Below are positions 59,014 to 64,000 of a stretch of DNA of 64,000 nucleotides, piece by piece. This stretch comes from Lysobacter capsici (GTDB lineage Bacteria; Pseudomonadota; Gammaproteobacteria; Xanthomonadales; Xanthomonadaceae): positions 4,340,001 through 4,404,000 of the forward strand of contig NZ_CP076103.1 of NCBI RefSeq assembly GCF_018732085.1, read 5' to 3'. Position 1 is the first letter of the stretch, and the number at the start of each line of letters is the position of its first letter. Position numbers and translations under genes: made by a program. Under the pieces are notes generated by a model. That model was given only the letters and a program-made list of their open reading frames with translations. It made no database searches and was not told the DNA's origin.

Positions 59014-61083
59014 CTACCCGGCCCGGGCCGCGGGCCGTGCCTGCTCGTAGCCGTTGAACACCACCGACGCCGACGCCCGCCCCTGGGTCAGCGAGCGCAG
59101 CGCGGTCGCATAACCCGACAGCTCGGCCAGCGGCGCGCGCGCGGTCACGTCCGTGCGGCTGCCCTTGTCCTCGATGCCGAGCACCCGGCCCGAGCGACGT
59201 TGCAGATCGCCGACCACATCGCCGACGTTGCCGGCGGGGGTGTCGATGACCAACGCCATCACCGGTTCGAGCAAGGTCGTGCCGGCCACCGCCAACGCCG
59301 CCTTCAAGGCTTCGCTCGCGGCGCGCTGGAACGCCAGCTCGCTGGAGTCCACCGCGTGGGTCTCGCCGTCGGTGAGGCTGACGGTGAGGCCGACCAACGG
59401 ATAACCGCGCGGACCTTCGCTCAACGCCGCGCGCAGGCCCTTCTCCGTCGCATTGACGAAGCTCTTGGGCACCACGCCGCCGCTGGTGCGATCGACGAAC
59501 TCGAACTGCCCGTCCTCGCGCGGCGCGACATCGATCGTCACCCGCGCGAACTGGCCCTGCCCGCCGTTGCGCTTGACCACCCGGCCCTCGATGCCCGCGA
59601 CCGCGGCGCTCGGGGTTTCCTGGTAGGCCACGCGCGGCGAACCGGTGCGCACGTCCACGCCCCAGCCTTCGCGCAGGCGCTCGACCATGACGTCCAGATG
59701 CAGCTCGCCCATGCCCCAGACCAGGGTTTCGCCGGTTTCCGGATCGGTGCCGACCCGGAACGAGGGATCTTCCTGGGCCAGGCTGGCCAAGCCCTGGCCC
59801 AGACGGATCAGGTCGCTGGCCTTGCCCGCGGTCAGACGCCACGACAACACCGCCGGCTGCGCCTGGATCGTGTCGAGCACGAGCTTGCGTTCGACGCCGC
59901 TGAGGGTTTCGCCGCTGACCGCGTCCTTCCATCCCTGGATCGCGACGATCTCGCCGGCATACGCCACCTCGACATCGCGGCCGTGATCGGCCTGCACCAC
60001 CACCAGCCGGCCGACCCGTTGCGCGCGCTCGCGACGCGAGGCCCACACCGTATCGCCGACCCGCAGCGTGCCCGAGTACAAGCGCACGAACGACAGCGCA
60101 CCGTGTTCCTGATGCACGATCTTGAACACCAGGCCGCCCAGCGGGCCGGACGCATCGGGTGCCAGCGCGACTTCGCCGTCTTCGGTTTGCGCCGTCACCA
60201 TTGGACGGTCGAGCGGCGACGGCAGGTAGTCGACGATGGCGTCGAGCAGGGTTTCCACGCCCTTGTTCTTGAACGCGGAACCGCCGAGCACCGGCGTGCC
60301 GGCGCCTTTCAGGGTGCCGCGACGCAGCGCCGCCTTGAGCAGTTCGGTGTCGATCGCGCGCGCTTCCAGGAAGGCCTGCGCGAGTTCGTCGTCGTGATCG
60401 GCGACGGCCTCGATCAGGCGCTCGCGCAGCGGTTCGTGCTCTCGCGTTTCCTCGTCGTTCCAGCCACGCCGGGCGATGCCGCCCGCCTCGTCCCACAGCA
60501 CGAGTTCGCGCGCGACCAGGTCGACCCAACCGCGCAGTTCGCTTTCCGCGCCCAGCGGCAGACCGATCGCCCACGGCGTCGCATCGAGCTTGTCGCGCAT
60601 CTGCGCGAGGGTCTGCTCGAACGACGCGCCGACGCGGTCCATCTTGTTGACGAACGCGATCAGCGGCACGCCGTGCCGGCGCGCCTGACGCCACACGCTT
60701 TCCGATTGCGGCTGCACGCCGTCGACCGCGCTGAACACGGCGACCGCGCCGTCGAGCACGCGCAGCGAACGCTCGACTTCGATCGCGAAGTCGATGTGGC
60801 CGGGGGTGTCGATGATGGTCAGCCGATGCTCGGGCTGGCCTTGCGGGGTCCAGTGCGTCTGCACGGCGGCCGCGCCGATGGTGATGCCGCGCCGTTGTTC
60901 GATCGGATCGAAGTCGGTGGTGGCGGCGCCGTCGTGGACTTCGCCGACGCGATGGATCGCGCCGGTTTTCCACAGCAGCCGTTCGGTCAGCGTGGTCTTG
61001 CCGGCGTCGACGTGGGCGATGATTCCCAGGTTGCGCCAGCGCGAGGGGTTGAGGGTGCGGGTAGTGGTGTTCGTGGTGTTCAT
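59014..61083 (-). CDS. Elongation factor G paralogue (translational GTPase)
   Basis: 689 aa from ATG 61083. G-domain motifs: AHVDAGKTT (residues 23-31), switch I 'IEQRRGITI', DTPGHIDF, NKMD and GSAFKNKG. Domains II-V follow: 'VWGMGELHLDVMVERLREGW' (III), 'VDSSELAFQRAASEA' (IV) and 'SGYATALRSLTQGRASASVV' (V). Switch I and the P-loop surroundings (FDPIEQRR, TTLTERLLW) deviate from housekeeping EF-G (MEQEQERGITI, TTTTERIL). The gene is not near rpsL/rpsG or tuf. It may be a specialised translocase or a ribosome-protection-like factor; that role is inference. A candidate attenuator precedes it. Confidence 0.88.
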   Translation of the reverse strand: MNTTNTTTRTLNPSRWRNLGIIAHVDAGKTTLTERLLWKTGAIHRVGEVHDGAATTDFDPIEQRRGITIGAAAVQTHWTPQGQPEHRLTIIDTPGHIDFAIEVERSLRVLDGAVAVFSAVDGVQPQSESVWRQARRHGVPLIAFVNKMDRVGASFEQTLAQMRDKLDATPWAIGLPLGAESELRGWVDLVARELVLWDEAGGIARRGWNDEETREHEPLRERLIEAVADHDDELAQAFLEARAIDTELLKAALRRGTLKGAGTPVLGGSAFKNKGVETLLDAIVDYLPSPLDRPMVTAQTEDGEVALAPDASGPLGGLVFKIVHQEHGALSFVRLYSGTLRVGDTVWASRRERAQRVGRLVVVQADHGRDVEVAYAGEIVAIQGWKDAVSGETLSGVERKLVLDTIQAQPAVLSWRLTAGKASDLIRLGQGLASLAQEDPSFRVGTDPETGETLVWGMGELHLDVMVERLREGWGVDVRTGSPRVAYQETPSAAVAGIEGRVVKRNGGQGQFARVTIDVAPREDGQFEFVDRTSGGVVPKSFVNATEKGLRAALSEGPRGYPLVGLTVSLTDGETHAVDSSELAFQRAASEALKAALAVAGTTLLEPVMALVIDTPAGNVGDVVGDLQRRSGRVLGIEDKGSRTDVTARAPLAELSGYATALRSLTQGRASASVVFNGYEQARPAARAG

Positions 61084-61277
61084 GACTGAGCCTTGATGCC
61101 AACACAGGTGGCCGCGCGCCCCTGTTGGCTGCAAGGCGCGCGGCTAGGTTTGGGTTTCGGCCGTGGAATTCATGGCACGTTCTCCTTGGTTTTCAGGGGT
61201 TTCGGTGAAGGGAGGACCGCTTATTGAGCGGTTGGCACGGATTCTTCGACAGATCGTTTTCGACACATCGCGGGCAA

Positions 61278-61301
61278 TAAAAAAGCACCCTTGCGGGTGC
61301 T
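61278..61301 (-). terminator. Terminator hairpin inside the EF-G paralogue leader (candidate attenuator)
   Basis: On the minus strand AGCACCC-GCAA-GGGTGCT forms a 7-bp stem followed by TTTTTATT. It lies 195 bases upstream of the EF-G ATG, not after a gene, and 28 bases past the stop of a small open frame. Its 5' arm (61294-61300) is also complementary over 7 bases (GCACCCG/CGGGTGC) to 61368-61374 within that frame, offering an anti-terminator. 61084-61277 shows no other structure. Confidence 0.6.
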
Positions 61302-61329
61302 CTGTTCTGGTGTGGCTTCGCGCGGTCGC

Positions 61330-61428
61330 TTACATCGACGCAGCGGCGAAAATCACAGGAGGCAGGCGCACCCGGCCCGCGCTCACGCGCTGGGCTTGCA
61401 GCGATATCAGTAGCGGGAACTGCTTCAT
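61330..61428 (-). CDS. Candidate leader peptide (32 aa) upstream of the EF-G paralogue
   Basis: A short frame begins MKQFPLLISLQAQRVSAGRV and ends FAAASM before TAA at 61330. It lies between a promoter-like site and an intrinsic terminator in the 5' region of the EF-G paralogue. No clear Shine-Dalgarno is seen. An in-frame ATG at 61461 would start upstream of the predicted transcription start. Position, size and overlap with the anti-terminator arm suggest a regulatory leader peptide. It could also be a chance frame. Confidence 0.4.
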   Translation of the reverse strand: MKQFPLLISLQAQRVSAGRVRLPPVIFAAASM

Positions 61429-61461
61429 GGGTGCGGTGCGACTGCGGTTTTGGGTGTGCAT

Positions 61462-61489
61462 AGAGTAAGGGCGGCGCGGTTGGAGTCAA
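61462..61489 (-). promoter_or_regulatory. Candidate promoter of the leader/EF-G paralogue transcript
   Basis: On the minus strand TTGACT (61489-61484) is followed after 16 bases by TACTCT (61467-61462). Transcription would start near 61455, about 27 bases before the leader ATG. Confidence 0.45.
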
Positions 61490-61624
61490 TGGGCGCGGGG
61501 TGGGGCTGATTGGGATGTATCGTTCTATCGGCTGGATCAAGATCGGGCGCGTGGGTGGGCTTGCTTCGATCGGCAAGGCATGCCGCGGATTGCCTTTTGG
61601 TCGCACGAAGCCGCGGCGGAAGTC

Positions 61625-61845
61625 GGCGCCCACTTTGAAAAAGGGGGCGAGCACCTGGTGTCGGTTGTTTCTGAGTGGCGACAGGTGCGCGGGGGATTTG
61701 CTTTTCGGCGGTCAGCGATGCGTCGTTGCGGAAGCGAGAACAACAGCAAGAGCAAATTCCCCCTGCCCCCCTTTTTCAAAGGGGGGAAAAGCAACCGCAA
61801 CCGCAACGGCAACGGCAACCGCAACGGCAACGGCAACGGCAATTG
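61625..61845. repeat. C-tract inverted repeat and hexanucleotide VNTR
   Basis: CACTTTGAAAAAGGGGGCGA (about 61631) is answered by GCCCCCCTTTTTCAAAGGGG (about 61773). An inner pair GGGGGATTTGCTTTT / AGAGCAAATTCCCCC is present, the family seen at 2612-2920. It is followed by about eight hexamers (CGCAAC/GGCAAC, 61795-61842). No gene in 61490-61879. Confidence 0.85.
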
Positions 61846-61879
61846 ATGGTCACCGGCTGAAGCGCGTTCAAGCAATCCC

Positions 61880-64000
61880 TCACGCCGCCTTGCTGTCCTC
61901 ACGCTTGCGCTTGAGCACCGCCACCGCTTCCGCCCACGGGTTGCCGCCGCGGCGCTTGCTGGTCGCCAGCACCAGGTCGGAGGGTTCGAACACGTTGAGG
62001 TTGTGGGTGATCGGCGTGGTCAGGATGTACTGCGCATCGGTGGCGCGCAGGAAGCGGCCCACCTTCTCGATGTTGAACACGTCCAGATGCGCGAACGGTT
62101 CGTCGATAAAGACGAAGCCGCCCGGCTGGTCTTCGTCGCGCAGCAAGGCCACCAGCAGCAGCAGTGACTTCATCACCTGCTGGCCGCCCGAAGCCTCGCC
62201 GTCGTCCAGGCCGATCCAGCCCTTGCGATCGAAATCGAAACGCACCGATAAACCAGCCTGGGCCAACGTCACGTCGTCGTTCGCCAGTTCCGGCATGTCG
62301 GCGTCGACGCCGATACCGGCCAGTTCGCCGAGCGCGGCGAGGTTCTTCTTGTAGCGACGCACGGTCGCGCGCAGCACGTTGATGTAGGCGCCGCGCGCTT
62401 CCTCGGTGAGGCGCTTGGCGCGGTCCAGATGCGCTTCGCGACGGCCGATGGAGCTTTCCAGTTCGTCGTGATCGGCGCCGATCTTGTCGCGCAACGGAAC
62501 GCAGGATTCGTCGGAGACGAAACCGCCGCGCTCGAGCCGATCGTCCATGCGCTCGATCTCGCGCCGCACCGCCGAGGTGCTTTCGTACTCGGCGCGCGCG
62601 GCCGCGAGCGCGGCGGGGCTGCGCCAGGCATCGGGCATCAGCGCGCGCTTGCGGCGGTAATCGACGATGCGCTGGATCAGGCTCTGACGTTCGCCGTGGA
62701 TCTGCTGCCCGCGTTCGCGCAACTCGCGCGCGAGTGCGTCGATCTGGCCCTGGCGCTTGGCCGCAGCGATGCCTTCGGCCTTGTCCTGCTCGGCGGCTTC
62801 GTCGATCTTCGCGCGCGCCTGCGCCAATGCGGCGGCGGCTTCGCCGGCGGCTTCGGCGAGTTCCGGCAGACGCGCCTGCGCGTCGGCGAATTCGTTGGCG
62901 CGGGTGACCAGTTCCTGCGCCGCGTCCAGACCCATCAGGCGCGATTGATCGGCGTCGACGCGCTGGCTCAGTTCGTGCAGTTCGGCTTCGCGCGATTGCG
63001 CGCGCTGGGTGATCGTCGCCAGCTCGGCGCGCAGTTCGGCCAGATGCGACTGGCGCGCACCGCTGCCGAAATGATGCTGGTTGCCGCCGATGTGGCGGCC
63101 GCCGCGGCTTTCGCGCAGATAGCCCTTCTGGGTGATCCAGTCCTGCCCGGCCGGCAGGCGCGCGCCGTGTTCGATGTCGGTGACGCGGCGGATGCGATCG
63201 AGCTGACGCGGCAACCACGCCGGCGGATCGGCCGAGAAACGCACCACCTCCAGCAAGGAACCGGCGCTGGCCTTGGGCACCGGCGCGCGTTCGGCGACGA
63301 TGAAGTGACGGTACTGCTGGCTCTCGCCGAGCTTCCACGCGATCCGCGCGTCCTTGGGATTTTCCAGCACCAGCAGATGTCGGTACGGCGCCAGCACCGC
63401 CTCGACCGCCACCGACCACTGCGGATCGGCGATCTCGACCAGCTCGGTCAGCACCTGATGCTTGATGCCGGCCTGTTCGAGCCCGGCGCGGAAGTCGCGT
63501 TCGAACGGTTCGACGATGCGGCCGCCGCCGCTGAGCGCGGCGGTCTGCGCGGAAATCTCGCCGCTGCGCTTGCGATCGCGCTCGGCTTCCAGCTTCAGCT
63601 CGGCCTGACGGCGGCGTCCGCTTTCGACGCTGGCGCTGAGCGCCTCGACATCGATCGCGCCGCGCTGAGCTTGCAGACGCGCCAGTTCGTCGCGGCGCTT
63701 GACCAGCATCTCGGCGTCGCGCGCGGCATCGCGCGCCTGGGTGAACGCCTGCTCGCTCGCGCTCACCTGACGGCGCGCTTCGCGCATCGCTTCCTGCAGT
63801 ACGTCGCGGCCGGTCGCGGCGATCGCGTCGTCGGCGCGCATCTCCTCGAGGATCCGCTCGCGCTCGCGCAGCGCGCGGCGCAGGCCGGTCAGACGCGGCT
63901 TGGCGCCTTCGATCGCCACGCGCTGATCGGCCAGTTCGACCTTCGGCGCGATTTCGCTTTCCAGGCGATGGCGCTGATTGCGCAGCGCATTACCTTCCTC
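61880..64000 (-). CDS. SMC/Rad50-like ATPase, C-terminal 706 residues (partial)
   Basis: The frame is open to the window edge, so the N-terminal half with Walker A is missing. Visible in order: charged coiled coil; a hinge-like globular part ('PQWSVAVEAVLAPYRHLLVL', 'YRHFIVAERAPVP'); a long Ala/Glu/Arg coiled coil; then the ATPase C-lobe with signature DGEASGGQQVMKSLLLLVALL, Walker B 'GGFVFIDEPFAHLD' and H-loop 'TTPITHNLNVFEPSDLVLAT'. There is no Rad50 zinc hook (CxxC) in the coil. It could be an SMC-like condensin, a JetC/MksB-type defence or chromosome factor, or another SbcC-like nuclease partner; partner genes would lie beyond 64000. Confidence 0.85.
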   Translation of the reverse strand, partial: EEGNALRNQRHRLESEIAPKVELADQRVAIEGAKPRLTGLRRALRERERILEEMRADDAIAATGRDVLQEAMREARRQVSASEQAFTQARDAARDAEMLVKRRDELARLQAQRGAIDVEALSASVESGRRRQAELKLEAERDRKRSGEISAQTAALSGGGRIVEPFERDFRAGLEQAGIKHQVLTELVEIADPQWSVAVEAVLAPYRHLLVLENPKDARIAWKLGESQQYRHFIVAERAPVPKASAGSLLEVVRFSADPPAWLPRQLDRIRRVTDIEHGARLPAGQDWITQKGYLRESRGGRHIGGNQHHFGSGARQSHLAELRAELATITQRAQSREAELHELSQRVDADQSRLMGLDAAQELVTRANEFADAQARLPELAEAAGEAAAALAQARAKIDEAAEQDKAEGIAAAKRQGQIDALARELRERGQQIHGERQSLIQRIVDYRRKRALMPDAWRSPAALAAARAEYESTSAVRREIERMDDRLERGGFVSDESCVPLRDKIGADHDELESSIGRREAHLDRAKRLTEEARGAYINVLRATVRRYKKNLAALGELAGIGVDADMPELANDDVTLAQAGLSVRFDFDRKGWIGLDDGEASGGQQVMKSLLLLVALLRDEDQPGGFVFIDEPFAHLDVFNIEKVGRFLRATDAQYILTTPITHNLNVFEPSDLVLATSKRRGGNPWAEAVAVLKRKREDSKAA

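Noticed and set aside
61459..61461. Upstream ATG for the EF-G leader peptide
   Set aside because: It is adjacent to the predicted -10 element and would lie before the transcription start.

Overview
The window is high-GC DNA with almost fully GC-ending third codon positions. Its gene content fits a Lysobacter-like member of the Xanthomonadaceae: several TonB-dependent receptors, many periplasmic or secreted S9 and S46 peptidases, GGGAATC-type heptad arrays, and the dispersed GTGGGAGGGGCTTCAGCCCCGACGC hairpins common in that family. The species assignment is an inference from gene content. No phage, insertion sequence, CRISPR array, rRNA or tRNA gene was recognised.

Layout. 1-7.2 kb: tail of a TonB-dependent receptor, a MarR regulator with a palindromic operator, an MFS transporter, zur, gltX, divergent lpxH and an unknown 426-aa protein. 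7.4-15.8 kb: a TonB-dependent receptor, then two paralogous S9 peptidases flanking a small unknown gene. 16.3-23.6 kb: a minus-strand housekeeping block (a TonB-C-like secreted protein, folC, a SPOR-domain protein, cvpA, purF, a DUF455 ferritin-like protein). 24.5-26.7 kb: serA with a histidine-phosphatase gene 2 bp behind it. 27.2-28.0 kb: two tiny secreted peptides. 28.3-35.8 kb: three consecutive S46 dipeptidyl-peptidase genes. 35.9-38.3 kb: tdh and kbl for threonine catabolism. 38.4-43.6 kb: an HNH-like gene, an RsuA-type pseudouridine synthase, a small secreted protein and two almost identical ompA genes. 43.9-53.3 kb: prpD, a ygiD-like dioxygenase, a LysR/MFS divergent pair, and a second LysR facing an SGNH hydrolase and a zinc-type alcohol dehydrogenase. 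53.4-58.6 kb: an S9 peptidase downstream of a large TonB-dependent receptor. 59-61.5 kb: an elongation factor G paralogue preceded by what looks like a leader-peptide attenuator. 61.9-64 kb: the C-terminal 706 residues of an SMC-like ATPase running off the window.

How it works together. The peptidases (three S9, three S46) and TonB-dependent receptors suggest a peptide-scavenging lifestyle. The S46 enzymes would release dipeptides in the periplasm, and threonine could be routed through Tdh/Kbl to glycine and acetyl-CoA. Intergenic space is dominated by structured repeats: quadruplex-prone heptads, long inverted repeats, two giant palindromic elements near 24.1 and 46.8 kb, and short VNTRs.

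The points most worth following up are the candidate attenuator in front of the EF-G paralogue, the Ser substitution at the P1-specificity position in two of the three S46 enzymes, the homogenised ompA pair with different signal peptides, the serA-linked phosphatase, the paired small secreted peptides and the partial SMC-like gene.
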